Shown here one piece after another: positions 11,956 through 22,959 of a DNA stretch of 64,000 bases. The translations under genes and the position numbers were made by a program. A model generated the notes under the pieces. That model had not been told where the DNA came from, did no database searches, and saw only the letters and a list, made by a program, of their open reading frames with translations. Positions within the stretch are counted from its first letter, which is position 1, and each line of letters begins with the position of its first letter. This DNA comes from Rhyacophila brunnea (taxonomy: Eukaryota > Arthropoda > Insecta > Trichoptera > Rhyacophilidae), in the NCBI GenBank assembly GCA_022495005.1, contig JAGYXB010001356.1, forward strand, positions 124,001 through 188,000, read 5' to 3'.

Positions 11956-12959
11956 TATATGTAATACTCCCAAAGCTAAGTTAGAACTCACTCTATTCAT
12001 AGAAAAATGTGAGTTATGACACCAACAGTCAACATTGTCAACGATTTTCATATGATTTAAAGTGACTTTTGATAGCCAACTATAATTCCTTATATCGATT
12101 AATGCCTTTAGAATCTCTTGGTATATTTAACTCAAAAATGATAAAGTTGCATATATTATTATATACGCCTCTAGTTAATTCCATTGTGTTCGTCTGTAGA
12201 AAGATCCTGTCAAACAGCTCCGTTCGTTTGGATCCCATCTGCAGGCAGTTCTAGATTACGTATTCAGCATCAGATGGTCATGTTTTCAAGTATATTCTGA
12301 CCCATGTTCTATCTAACGAAAACCATTTAGCTTCTGGTTGATACCGACCACTTAAATTCTCACGCAATACTATCTCCATTGGATTTGGCAAATATTTAAT
12401 ATCCAATCCACATATTATAAATCTTTCAATATCACCATCGATCTGTACATAAAGGTGCATATTTTGTAAACATGGTAATTTACTTGTTTACCATTTTCCA
12501 AACTTTGCGTGTAGTATTGTGACATTTTAATCCGGCAACGTTTAAAACGTAACACCTCAAAGTGTCTGTGAATATTTATGTTCTAGCGATTCATTGAGAT
12601 TTTCTTTATCTGCTCATTGCTTTCAGACGAAAACGAGAGCCCGACTCAACTGGAAGTAGAATTGCCAAAACACTTTTTATTAGTTCGGCACACAAGAAGA
12701 GATTTTTTTATAATATTTATTAAGTCCATAAAATGTAATATATTAAAAGTAACGAAAGTTAGAAGGAATACACTTAACGTAAGTGTAATATGTTATCTTA
12801 TATATTATTATAATATTAAGATAGAATACGTACTTATCTGCATAATAATATATAATATTATTAGCGTCACTGTACAGGCCAATTGCCGTAATCCTCACTT
12901 TTCACTAAAGGGACATTTTGATGGTACCTAATGGACTTCTTGCATACTCTTACACAAAC
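11956..12959. other. AT-rich stretch, no gene seen
   Basis: No supported gene. A good splice-acceptor-like string, TGCTCATTGCTTTCAG, ends at 12627 and is followed by a less AT-rich stretch of about 40 bp. No convincing donor follows, so I do not call an exon. Confidence 0.4.
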
Positions 12960-13215
12960 TGGCCAAGTAGCATAAATCCCAAAGTATTATTTCATATCAA
13001 AATAATTCAAAACTATTTTTTAAGCCATTTGTAACTTAACAAAAAATATTCCAGACAAATGCTGTAACCCTCTCTAAACGTAAGCCACATGGTATGTATA
13101 GAATAAGCCACTCAATTTGTAATAAAACAATATGTACAAAATAATAAGTAAATCCAATGCCCACAGTTTTTTTCACTTCCTGATTATTTAATATTTGAGG
13201 TTACGCTACTTGGCA
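12960..13215. mobile_element. Possible MITE with short inverted ends
   Basis: The left end TGGCCAAGTAGCATAA and right end TTACGCTACTTGGCA are near inverted copies. The interior is AT-rich and non-coding. No target duplication or second copy was found in the window, so this is a tentative call. Confidence 0.35.
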
Positions 13216-14159
13216 TATACAGTGGCGTTATGTAAAATCATAGTATACCTAATTTTAGATTTTATTGATTATTGCTTAATAAACTTGTATGTCTCCGCTG
13301 TCTAGACCTGTTTTGGCAAACCTATGGCACGCGTGCTACTTGTTACAGACACATTAATAAATTATTGCAGAAGAAATCAATTTTCTCGTAATACACTATT
13401 AAGCGCCGACTAGACGCTCATGTTTTACGACAAGCTTATCTGCGCAAACCGGTCTGTATCGGTAAGCCCGTGTGTATGGATGGGAAAACTGAAGCTCGCG
13501 CAAACCGAAATGCGCTGTAAAAGTCTATATCACGCAGGCAAGTCGCTGCCGTCTATCCGACGTATTAGAAAGATAATGTCGGTTAGTCATCATTACACTT
13601 TCTTCTTTAAGCACTACGGTGCATGGTTGCAGTATCAGTCCCGTGTGGCTTCGTCTCTGAACACTTAAAATCACTTTTTTCAGACACGTTTAAAGTGTCA
13701 TGGAAAGCGGCCGTTCATATCCACGGCTGTGCATATATGACGGGTGGTGGTGGGAACTTCAACGTAGTCATTATTACACTAAACATGCAATGCTACTTTC
13801 TTATACAATACACGGCTTCTCACTTTATTTATTCTACTTTTAAATGCACACACATCACATTTGTATAGTTTTCTCAGTAGGTATGTGTATTTTAATCTTT
13901 AAAACTATAGCTGTATTTGAAAAAACATCTTATCATAGTTTTACCAGTATATATTTTTCAGTGGTCATACTTTCCAATAATTGTCAATGCACAACAATCG
14001 CATTTATGTTAGGTATTTTTTCTGGTTAAATACCTAATTGAACAAACAACCCGTTTAAATATATTTTACGAGTGATTGTTGTACTTATGAATATCTTTCG
14101 TATGCATCATATTTTATAAAGGACATTATTGACAATGGATGTATATGGCATTAAAGAAC
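13216..14159. other. Mixed-composition stretch, no gene seen
   Basis: The part 13400-13770 is richer in G+C, with CGCCGACTAGACGCTC near its start. An eroded hAT-end-like string, GGCAAACCTATGGCACGCGT, lies near 13314-13333. No complete element or gene could be delimited. Confidence 0.35.
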
Positions 14160-14225
14160 TTGGCACCGAAAGTGTTAAAGAAGCTAGGAGAGGCCTACAT
14201 CCACCAGTGGATCGACTCTGGCTAA
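14160..14225 (+). pseudogene. Extreme C-terminus of an RTE-type LINE
   Basis: The frame LKKLGEAYIHQWIDSG followed by TAA matches the last residues of the RTE fragment at 53248-53613 (KQLEEAFIQQWIDSG and stop). About 20 codons survive. The short TGATTATG after the stop is a remnant of the simple 3' tail. This is a 5'-truncated insertion remnant. Confidence 0.7.
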
Positions 14226-14528
14226 TGATTATGTTCATTTTAATTTTTTCCCAAACTATAATAACATTGTATGTATTTTGTTTCTATATTTTTTTACCTA
14301 ATTGTAATATTTTATCATTATTGTCTATTTTTATGAGTATAAACTTAGTCGTCTTTAGCTCTCGTAGTCCGGGCTCGATTCTCGTGAGTTCACAATATAT
14401 TTATGTGATTATCTCAAAGCCTGGGTGTTCGCGATTATTGCTAATTACACAACTATTCCACTACACCACTATCATTGGGCCTCATGTCCTGTTGTAGTGC
14501 TAAAAATATTATATGTACATATTATATA

Positions 14529-15073
14529 TTGGTTGGGCCAATTATCCTGTTTTCATACCTATAAAAAATCTCAGTTATTGTCGTAAGACTAGGCGACCAG
14601 CAGTTTCGGGTCATTAATCGACCGTGATTGTAGTTAAATTCAGTTACTTCAAGAAGTTACTTATAAGCTTGTTAAAGCTAAGCAATCGTTAACTGATTAA
14701 TTCGATTATATAGACTCTATTGTGCTGTAATCTGATACGATATGACCAAAGCCGCATCAACTACAGAGTGACTCATCCAAAACGCATATGTTCGACCTTC
14801 GTTGCGCTAAATCTGATACGGTTTGAGAAATCGTTGCGTCTATCATACATCCTGAACTTGTCATCATCATTTATCCTAATACACAAGTGAAACGGAGAGA
14901 GTGACATTCCGAACTGTCCGTTTACCAGTGCGTGAGTGCTTGAAACAGAACCAGCTCCAATGCGCCAGCTCTCTCAACATTGAACGTCAGTGTCTGGCAT
15001 CCTGTTTAAACCCCCCCCCTAGATCAGTAATCTACAAGCATCTTTAAATTACAGTCCACTGCAAAAAGCGCAA
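14529..15073 (+). repeat. Dispersed repeat family A, copy 2
   Basis: It starts TTGGTTGGGCCAATTATCC and ends ATTACAGTCCACTGC followed by AAAAAGCGCAAC. It is collinear with copy 1 through GCGACCAGCAG, TAATCGACCGTGATTG and CAGTGTCTGGCATCCTG plus a C-run. It is non-coding. The foldback element at 15142-15551 lies just downstream. Confidence 0.8.
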
Positions 15074-15141
15074 CAATATATAGTTTTACTTCTTAAATAT
15101 CTGTAACCTTATAAACTGACATTCAAATAATGTGCATACAT

Positions 15142-15551
15142 AAATCCCGAAAGCCGAAATCCCGAACGCCGAAATCCCGAATACCGAAATCCCTAACGCT
15201 GAAATCCCGAATGGCCGAAATCCCGAATGGCCGGAATCCCGAAGGCCAAAATCCCGAAAAATAAAAAAAAATACAAACAACAATAATTGCGCAATCTCGA
15301 CACTTATCTTGAATTGCGCAATTTTTGCAAGGGACAAAAAACCATTTTTGTCTCTCTTGTAAAATCTGCGCAATTCAAGATAAGTGTTGAGATTGCGCAA
15401 TCATTGCTGTTTGTTTTTTTTTTTTTCCGGGATTTTGGCCTTCGGGATTCCGGCTATTCGGGATTTCGGCATTTGGGATTTCGGGATTTAGGCTTTCGGG
15501 ATTTCGGCCATTCGGGATTTCAGCATTCGGGATTTTGGCCTTCGGGATTTC
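15142..15551. mobile_element. FoldBack-like palindrome built of 15-bp units
   Basis: The whole 410 bp is an inverted repeat with arms of about 200 bp meeting near 15343. The outer part of each arm is a tandem array of about eight 15-16-bp units: AAATCCCGAANGCCG on the left, and its complement CGGGATTTCGGCNTT on the right. The inner part carries ATTGCGCAATCTCGACAC and its mirror. Arms made of short direct repeats are the hallmark of Drosophila FB/FoldBack and Galileo-type elements. No transposase is present. The open frames across it (repeats of FGISA or NPEIPNAE) are a by-product of the unit length. Confidence 0.8.
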
Positions 15552-16290
15552 ATCCGGCACCCCAAATATAAACATACAAAAGTCCGTTTGATTTTGTAAT
15601 CCGGTTGTTTATGGCAATCTAATATCTCTCAGTAACTTAATTTGAAGAAGACAATTCAACAACTTCACTTGGCTTATTGTGTTGTAAGCTCTTCAATGGA
15701 ATTTATTTAACTCTTGAGCTTTTAAAAGCTATTTAAAAGTTGATGAAAATAATGATTTGTTAAAGCTAAACAATGCTTTATAATATTCATTATTACCTTT
15801 TATGAATTCAGATATAAAATATGAAATCTTTCGGAAGGCTATATATTATCTTAAGGAAACGCGCTCACCAATTTATTTCGTACCAGGAAGTAATATTAAG
15901 AGATGTATTTTGAACCAAAAGTGGGCAGAATAATTCATACACGCTTACAATAACTTTTGCGTTTGTTTTTATAACTATTATTATTAGAATTTATTCTTAT
16001 TATTTATTCTCTATTATTAACATTATGTTTCTGGGCTTGAATAATGTAGAGACATTATTTTGGTTTGCTATTTTTATTTTCAATTTATAAAAATATTTTT
16101 TGATTTTTAGGATGGAATCGTATACGTGTACTAGACAGAAAATATATATTTTTTATTATTGCACAATATTCATCATTCATATTCTGTTTTCTTACTATTA
16201 GGTACCTAAGGAAAGGAATAACATTATATTTAAACTTTTATATCTGAAATACATGGATAAGTATACGTATATTGTTCAATGTGTTATATC
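15552..16290. other. AT-rich stretch, no gene seen
   Basis: No gene, repeat end or RNA could be supported here. Confidence 0.5.
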
Positions 16291-16413
16291 AATATCATCG
16301 TCATCAACCGGGGTCAATTCACTGGTGGATGTAGGCCTCCCCATTCCCCATACCTCCCTTCACTCCTGCGTACCTGCGGGCACTTAGTGCCTTTTGGGTA
16401 CCACCATCCCCGC
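16291..16413 (-). pseudogene. C-terminal RTE-type LINE fragment
   Basis: On the minus strand the sequence gives WWYPKGTKCPQVRRSEG and then, in a shifted frame, EAYIHQ followed by a stop and IDPG. RTE elements have a conserved W-x-P-x-G-x-K-R-x-R-G-R-P stretch and end in EEA(Y/F)xxQWID. The simple GATGACGATGATA after the coding end is the 3' tail. It has a frameshift and an in-frame stop, so it is dead. Confidence 0.65.
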
Positions 16414-16509
16414 ATATCTTGAAGCAGGTATACGCAGTAAAATAAATGTGTATATAATATAGTGTTTTTTGTATATTTTAATACATCCATTTGAATTATG
16501 GAGTTGTCG

Positions 16510-16697
16510 AGCATCGATACACAATTGAAAATTGCATCATACAACCACAAAATTTTAAATAATAATATAATCGAAAGAAAATAGCGCCGCAGGCGACTTA
16601 TTTTTACTATTAGAGAAAATTTGTGATGTGTCTCGTGATCTGGTCGACTCGCCACGCCGGGCCCCCAGGCTAGAGCCCTGGCAGCTCCCCCCGCTAG
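16510..16697 (+). repeat. Dispersed repeat family E, copy 1
   Basis: It shares AGCATCGATACACAA, TTTACTATTAGAG, TGGTCGAC, GGGCCCCCA and GGCTAGAGCCCTGGCAG with 48541-48735 (minus) and 56960-57180 (plus). The GC-rich end contrasts with the AT-rich surroundings. It is non-coding and of unknown class, about 200-240 bp long. Confidence 0.65.
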
Positions 16698-17436
16698 TTT
16701 TTGTTAACATGAACGTCATTCACACCCAGGATCATGGCGGCTACTCCGGTGCAACTTGTATTTTTAAAATTGAAATTTATTTATTTTTACATAAATTATA
16801 AATACAATAACTTCAGAACGAGTTTTTTTTATTAGTTATATATTTATTAGAAGTGTTTTCAATTAATAATAATATAAGATAGTTATCAGGTCATAGACAC
16901 GGGTCAATAATATCAAGTATTAAGAACAACTGAGTTCTCATACAAATATATATTTTTACCTAAGATATATTCTTCACATTACTATATACCGAAGTATTGA
17001 CTTGGTACGTGGTGGATATAGAGAAGGTATTGATAATAGGTATATCATTTTTATAGTGCTTACTTGTTTTACTTTGATAGCTTTTAATTTACGTTAAAAT
17101 TATGCAGTCACACACAACATTTACGTTTTTTTTTAATTTGAAATCATCCCCATTTTTCCGCTGTCACTAAGCCTCACAATTTCTAAACATGCACAAAGGC
17201 GTTCGCTTTTATTTGTGCAACCCTCTCCTTTTCATTTCGAGGGAAAAATACATCCCTTTGCTGTTACTCCGCAGGGAGGAAACGCTCGAGAACAATGCAT
17301 CAGATAATGTCGGAAAATTTTGTAGCTACTTCAAAGTAGGGCTGTCATTGCAAATTTGACAGGAAAAATATCATAATTATTTTAATTAATCATACATGTA
17401 CAACTTACTTAACAGCCTACAATTTTTTGACTTTTT
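16698..17436. other. AT-rich stretch with a weak LINE-tail match
   Basis: At 16768-16815, AAATTTATTTATTTTTACAT and TTATAAATACAATAAC resemble, on the minus strand, the 3' end of the Jockey-type LINE at 11465-11545. Nothing else is recognised. 17190-17300 is less AT-rich and unassigned. Confidence 0.35.
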
Positions 17437-17975
17437 GAAGTTATACTTCTTTTGGCGCGTTTGGGAAACCAGATTAGAGTGTATTTTTGGCGTGTGACAT
17501 GTAACACATAATTTATTTTTTCACACGAAAAAAACGCACTCGATTGGATTCGAACCACCGATTGTTCGGTTATCAGCCAAACGCACTACCTTTACGCCAC
17601 AGTATGATACTGCAATCGTGACAATGATACAGTATAATATTATAGTTTAGAATTCTTCCGTTGCCTAGGCAGCGAATTTATTATTGTCGGCCATTTGCAA
17701 TTCCTTACGTAAACAAACTATTAAACGTCAGAGTGACAGTTGGTACTTTAAAAATAAAAATAACGGGAAACCATTATATAATTTAGTAATATAAGTTAAA
17801 GTGTATAGAAATAAACCAACAGCGTTCCAATAAGCGGTCCTTTTTCTTGAGTATGTAATTTAACAAGATAATTAAGATCTAGTCAAAGAATTTAGTTTAT
17901 CACAAGTTTTGTTTTTGTTTTGTTACGCCAAAGAAGTATAACTTCTAATGCGCGTACATAAGTACACACACCGAT
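17437..17975 (-). mobile_element. Dispersed element family D, copy 1 (contains a tRNA-like segment)
   Basis: This is collinear with 50049-50582 over its whole length. The inverted ends GAAGTTATACTTCTTTTGGCG and CGCCAAAGAAGTATAACTTC enclose about 510 bp, and similarity continues to GTACACACACCGAT. The minus strand carries a tRNA-like segment (17535-17602). Elsewhere it contains TTCCGTTGCCTAGGC and TGTCGGCCATTTGCAATTCC. It is unclear whether this is a DNA element that captured a tRNA-like sequence or a SINE with a palindromic end. Confidence 0.75.
17535..17602 (-). pseudogene. tRNA-Ile-like sequence inside family D
   Basis: Read on the minus strand, TGGCGTAAAGGTAGTGCG resembles a D arm (A box). 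The anticodon arm is TTTGG, loop CTGATAA, then CCGAA, giving anticodon GAT (Ile). GGTTCGAATCC is a B box. The two acceptor strands do not pair, so it is not a working tRNA gene. The second copy at 50149-50214 keeps the anticodon arm but has GGGTCGAATCT. Confidence 0.6.
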
Positions 17976-18159
17976 TTTTTTTACATGTAATAATTGTTGA
18001 AGGAATTCTTTTCTGTTCTTTGTTCATATCTTTTTAACTCTTCAGGCTTTTATAGCTCATGCCAGGATTACTTTTATGAACAGTATTTAGTAGCCTTCCA
18101 AGCTGACGGAATCTAATTGTTTGAAGAATAAGCAGGCAAAACATAAAAATATATACCCA
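17976..18159. other. Unassigned spacer
   Basis: A short AT-rich spacer between family D and family F. Nothing is recognised. Confidence 0.4.
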
Positions 18160-18395
18160 CCAAATCAATCCGCCACTCAACACAGTCGAGCGTATCACAA
18201 GATCCTACGTTTGGATGTATAGAATCAGCAGATTTTTACGCATGGAGATATTTCAAAATAAGCTACCTAAGACTGAGGTCACCACGCACTTAACTGAGCT
18301 TTGATTGAGTTTTAATTGACTTATTTAATAAAATGTACCCATGTGAGAGAAAATAGTATGGAGAACTAATAAAAATTAAAACTTAGAAGTAACAT
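18160..18395 (+). repeat. Dispersed repeat family F, copy 1
   Basis: It is collinear with 56655-56890 through CAGTCGAGC, ATCAGCAGATTTTTACGCAT, AAGACTGAGGTCACCACGC, TTTGATTGAGTT, CTTATTTAATAAAATGTACC and CATGTGAGAG. It is diverged and non-coding, with unknown class. In the other copy, family E follows directly. Confidence 0.6.
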
Positions 18396-18401
18396 ATTTA
18401 G

Positions 18402-18556
18402 CTGTCCGCCAACATAACCACTAGCCGTTGAATTTTGCCACCAGCGTGGGGCATAAGGTGTACCCCAGTGACTGATTTCTTCATTTTCTACAGCAAAAAG
18501 TTTGCAGTGGGTTCAAACGCAATGTCTAGTGGTTGGTATCGGGCATCGGCGGACAG
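18402..18556. mobile_element. Small inverted-repeat element (155 bp)
   Basis: CTGTCCGCC at the left end and GGCGGACAG at the right end are exact inverted copies. Inside them AACCACTAG and CTAGTGGTT also match. The centre is less AT-rich than its surroundings. No target duplication is obvious and no second copy is in the window. Confidence 0.45.
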
Positions 18557-19654
18557 TTTTTACCCTATATGCAATCATTTGTTTTTGAAGTTCAGCATAC
18601 GATTACTCACATGTTTACAATACTCAATGACTTACTATCATAAAACTTCACTGTCCAAATGCAAGCATTGATTAGATGGAGTTTTGTTTGGAGTAACTGA
18701 AAGTGCCAGATATCCCGCATTAAAAAATGAGTCCAATTAAATCAGCACATTAGTACTGATTCAAAAAAAAAAATAATTTTAAATATTAATTATGTTTTAG
18801 CCATCGAGGTAATAATAGAAAGATTGTCTCAGGACAACTTTAAAGATTGTTTCTCGTTCGTTGTGACATCGTATACATAATGACGTTAAGACGTGGTAAG
18901 TCGAGGGAAAGCATGTTTTGTCACAAAGTTTACGAATTATTTATATCCACATTAGTTATGTATGAAAGTTTTTTATGCTTTCGATTTTTATTTGCGACCC
19001 TTCCTGTATATTGCTGAGAGGGCAGACAAAGGGTCAAATGACGCGAGCGGCACACGCACTTTTGAACCCTACTGTCGCTGCTGCAATTTTCCGTACCCAT
19101 TTAGCGGAGCTTTGTCCTTTTTCGAAAGGAAGCTTTTTTTCGTGAAAAGCTCGCAGTGCAAAGCGACGTTTGATTCGGTTGCAATTTTTCTGCGACATGC
19201 TGTATCGTAATATCACTTTGATGGTTTATGATTTATAGCTTTTCCAATGGCGGATTTTTATTTTATCATTTCAATAATTTTTATATTTTGGTCCAGCCCA
19301 GATAGCTCTTTAGGCCAATATGGATACAATGTAACATTTCATCGTCGAACTGTTAAAATGTTTGATCTGACAATTTTGTCAAAATTTGGGAAACTATTAA
19401 TTTTTCAAACTAATTATTCATACTATGAAAAGTTTTGATAGTAGGTATATCTTTAACAAAGTTTTGAATATTTTCTACCTGTGTGATTTTAAAATTCTGA
19501 AAAAATGTTACTTTGATTTTATAATATTAATTCATAGATGCATCTGTTATCTTACAGTATATTTTTATCATTAATATTATTTTGAAAGTATTCAACTGTG
19601 GATTCATTTGTTTACCTAGGGTAACTTGTCGCAAACAATAATAACATAAACGGC
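18557..19654. other. Mostly unique DNA with a less AT-rich block
   Basis: 18960-19210 has clearly higher G+C, open frames on both strands and no protein resemblance. It could be a regulatory or conserved non-coding block. The rest is AT-rich without signals. Confidence 0.4.
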
Positions 19655-20180
19655 GAAATAAAAAGGTGGATCAAACTCACCAACAGATGCTATTTTTTTG
19701 TTGAAATGCTTCTGAAAAGCAAGGCACTCAGAAAACTGGTTCAGAAAAACCAAAACAGTTTTATTTAAAAGTTTCATGTATCCAATATTGACGTATGGGT
19801 CAGAATGCTGGACACTCAGAAAACAGGATGAAAGAAATATGGATATCTTAGAGATGAAAGTTTTAAGAATTATCCTTGGAACTGTTCAAGAAAATGGCGT
19901 TCGGAGATCAATATAGGTATAATAAAGAGCTAGCTGTGCACATTTTATGGGAGTAAACAGTCATGTGGCATATTAAAATGTAAATCCTACATTGAATTGG
20001 CTAAGTGCATTGAATTTCAGTTTGACATCAATAAGGCGGGGTATATAAGCTGCATCAGCGACTATGCCCGACGAGAAGAATACTTGGTCAAAGTAACAGG
20101 AGAGTATCAGTGGAGAGGGTTCGCCTAGGATAGAGGAAGTTTTTGAAGAAGACCAAGACCCGCAAAAGGTTCTAATGCCA
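19655..20180 (+). pseudogene. RTE-type LINE ORF2, C-terminal part with thumb region
   Basis: The reading frame gives IKRWIKLTNRCYFFVEMLLK, then KALRKLVQKNQNSFI, a stop, then MYPILTYGSECWTLRKQDER and MDILEMKVLRIILGTVQENG. RTE reverse transcriptases carry EIKRRI-x-xANRC-x-F just after the palm, then LxYGSExWTL. Downstream the match decays to scattered pieces, ending in RPRPAKG near 20170 (family RPRGRP). One internal stop and later frameshifts make it a pseudogene. The catalytic YADD lies upstream and is missing. Confidence 0.8.
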
Positions 20181-20530
20181 TAAATAATGATTTCAAAGTA
20201 TTTTCCTCAGTTATTTAAGGTTAAAATGTCGTGAAATATTGTATCGGAAATATATGGCCGTATATTAAAGACCGTCCAACTTCTTTGGGTCGTATGTCGT
20301 ATGTCTAAATAAAACATGGTTCTTGTCGGCTTATACTTTACAGGAAGCCAGCAGCAAACAAATTTTGAAAATACCCGATATGCTGGATTGTTTGTTAGGT
20401 AAGGTTTGTGTGGCACCGCCGTATGGACCCCGTTTGGGGATGTACAGTTTACATGTAACCATACAATGTTGTGTGGTTGTTAAAAAGGATAATCAAATAT
20501 TTGTACACGAGTGTCCGAAATACATGATAC
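20181..20530. other. Unassigned stretch
   Basis: No gene recognised. 20390-20460 is locally GC-richer (ACCGCCGTATGGACCCCG) without a known signature. Confidence 0.35.
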
Positions 20531-20980
20531 TGGTTGGGCCAATTATAGTCCCATTCTACTCCTTATCTCTTCACCCACCTCCTAATCCCCAGTGTTATTG
20601 TTACAAGACATTCAATAAGCAATTAAGGGTCATGAGAGACGGTGTTATAAAGAACGTTCAGTTGCATCTCGACAGCGGACGCGTGCGGGCTTCTAATAGC
20701 TTTCTGTCGCTTAACTGATTGACTCAATAGATACAGACTCATTCATAAACTATCATCATCATTCATACACCCTAATGTATAATCCATAAAATTGTGTCAC
20801 AAAATGCGGGAGTGTACAAACCGGGTAACCCAAAACAACGATACTGCCCGAGTGACAGCTGAAACCAGACCACGGAGCCATCAAACATAATCACAAATTT
20901 CAGTGTCTGGCATTCTATTCCATCGCCCCCGCCTCTAGATCCGAATTCCTCATCCTTCACCAAAATTACAGTCCACTTAA
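20531..20980 (+). repeat. Dispersed repeat family A, copy 3
   Basis: It starts TGGTTGGGCCAATTATAGTC and ends ATTACAGTCCACTTAAAAAT. Shared inner blocks are CCAGTGTTATTGTTACAAGA, AAGGGTCATGAG, TTCAGTGTCTGGCATTC and a short C-run before CTAGATCCG. Divergence from copies 1 and 2 is considerable. Confidence 0.7.
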
Positions 20981-22284
20981 AAATCTATACCAGATACATA
21001 TAACGCAATTTTTAATTAAACTATTAGAGTTATCACTATTATCTCCATAGTATAATAATCTATTTTAATAAGCATTAGCAGTTGTTTACATCTAAATAAA
21101 TATTTACCTTTAAAATAATTTTAGTAACCGTTATTAAATAATTTTTGTTTATTGGTATTGAATTCAATTTGAAAATAATTATCACTGAATGGAATACTAA
21201 GAAGTAATTTGACTCGTAAAGGAAATCTGAAAGCTTTTGTTACCATCTTGTGTATTATAACAACACGCTTATAATACCTACATAGGTTTTCTATACATAG
21301 ACAATTCTAATTCGTTATTATATAATTTTAGGGTAATCAAGAAAATTTTAAATAAACACCGGGTTAATTTATCATGTGATCTATTAATTTAATATATTAT
21401 GAATAACTCCTGAAAACATTATGTAAAATTATTACAAAAGGCTTGTCGAGTAGTACCTAAGTGTTATGTGAACATAATATCATTCAAATCAAACTTTCTC
21501 ATACAACAGTTAGAATTAGGACAGAAAAAAGCTCTGCGGAACGAAAGCTTTAGCACTAATAAGTTACCATGTAATACGCCCCATGCGAAAGCTTCGGGAC
21601 TTGTTATTAACAAGGGTGGAACAAACTTTCGCAAGAGGCTTTGTTTTTTTGCGCTTTGTTTCGCCAACAAAAGAAATACGGAAACAGTACTACTGCTGCA
21701 CGCAGGTTTGCCCTTCGATGGGCCGGAAGTGGAAATAACTAGAACCTTTTCGTCTGGAAAAGCTTCAAGAGAATTCAAGAGATACAACAGTTTAACGTTA
21801 CATAGTTCAGATAGGTATATTCTGATATGAAGATAATATTAAATTAAACCGTAGATATTACTATTAACCAATGAAAACAAAATATAAAATACAATTTTGT
21901 AACAGTCAGAAATTAAAAATTATGTAATGAAATATTCTGTAAGACGTTTTGTATTGTTCTTTTTCCAATATCGAACAAGTTTTGTTACAATGTTCCATAA
22001 AAAAATATCAACTTGCCTTACCAAATACATAAAAAATAATTGTATAACTGCAGTTGCCACTAAATAATACAAGTGTGATCAATAAATAATATTAGTGTTT
22101 TGTATGCTACGTATAGATAAGTTTTTAATAGTGACGCATGTATCTGTATCCGCTGTTCTAAATAAATATGAATATGATCAACAAAAATATAACATTCTTG
22201 AATCCTGTGTCAAAATTGTTTAAATAAGAAGTTTTAAGAACAAGACGATTGACGGAATTAAAAAAAAAATAACTCATACATAAT
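20981..22284. other. Unique DNA with a less AT-rich block
   Basis: 21510-21790 has higher G+C and overlapping long open frames on both strands (about 120 and 107 codons). Neither has a recognisable domain or splice context. The repeated AAAGCTTC/GAAGCTTT strings make a regulatory or structural role as likely as coding. The rest is AT-rich. Confidence 0.4.
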
Positions 22285-22450
22285 AAATTCTAATGGATTT
22301 AGCCTTTCGATATCTTCAGGCACTTTTCGCAGTCATCAATGGCAAATACACACTGTCACTGTGCAAAACGACTCAAATGGAATAGTACCAAACTTAAATC
22401 CATTAGAATTTAAATTCAAATCCCATCAAGTAACCTCAGTCGATAGTAAT
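22285..22450. mobile_element. Family H hairpin element, copy 2
   Basis: TTCTAATGGATTTA at the left is inverted as TAAATCCATTAGAA at the right. Inside, TTTCGATATCTTCAGGCAC, CAAAACGACTCAAATGG and AATAGTACC match other copies. Its 3' flank, AATCCCATCAAGTAACCTCAG, matches the flank of copy 6. The GCGACCCGGG segment is lost, so any ribozyme-like core is gone. Confidence 0.6.
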
Positions 22451-22959
22451 AATAAACATAATATATTAATAATAATAATATATTTGTTTAAAATATATCA
22501 TCATGAATATGAATCGTTCGTTAATTGAGACATTTTATCGTATAATATCAAAAACAGAACTCCCCATACACTCGTACCTACTATGTTGAAATTGAACTAT
22601 TGATGCCACATTATTCCTTTGATTATAATGTACAACTAGCAATAAAATTTTAGAATCAAAACCATAATATAATTGTGATATAAAAATGTATAAAAAAATA
22701 GGGCATAGTTTTAAAGTGATAACTGATTTCACGTCTTTGGAAACAAATGTGTAACTGTTCTTGATAGAGCTGTCCCAAGTGTATGATTTCAAAAAGTAAA
22801 AAAATATTTCTTGGTATTATAAAACCCAACAAAACATTTTTCGTTATTTTCTAAAAACAATGAATAATGGATCTACATAATGATTATATACTACTTCTAA
22901 AAGGACCTTCTGAGTGATTGTTCTAAGCACTGTGTCAATTGTGAATTATTATTACACAC
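22451..22959. other. AT-rich stretch, no gene seen
   Basis: No gene, RNA or repeat end could be supported. Confidence 0.45.

Noticed and set aside
12599..12670. Possible exon after TGCTCATTGCTTTCAG
   Set aside because: The acceptor-like string is good, but the only donor-like string (GTAGAA) is weak and the peptide is too short to judge.
13306..13335. hAT-end-like string GGCAAACCTATGGCACGCGT
   Set aside because: Only one end is visible, without a partner or target duplication.
15086..15575. Three overlapping open frames with repeated FGISA or NPEIPNAE peptides
   Set aside because: They arise from the 15-bp unit of the foldback palindrome, are open on both strands, and have no start context or splice sites. 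Not a protein gene.
17535..17602. Functional tRNA-Ile gene
   Set aside because: The anticodon arm and B box are good, but the acceptor strands do not pair and the segment recurs within a dispersed element, so it is tRNA-like only.
21464..21830. Opposed open frames of about 120 and 107 codons
   Set aside because: No family resemblance, no splice context, and both strands are open. I report the block for composition but not as a gene.
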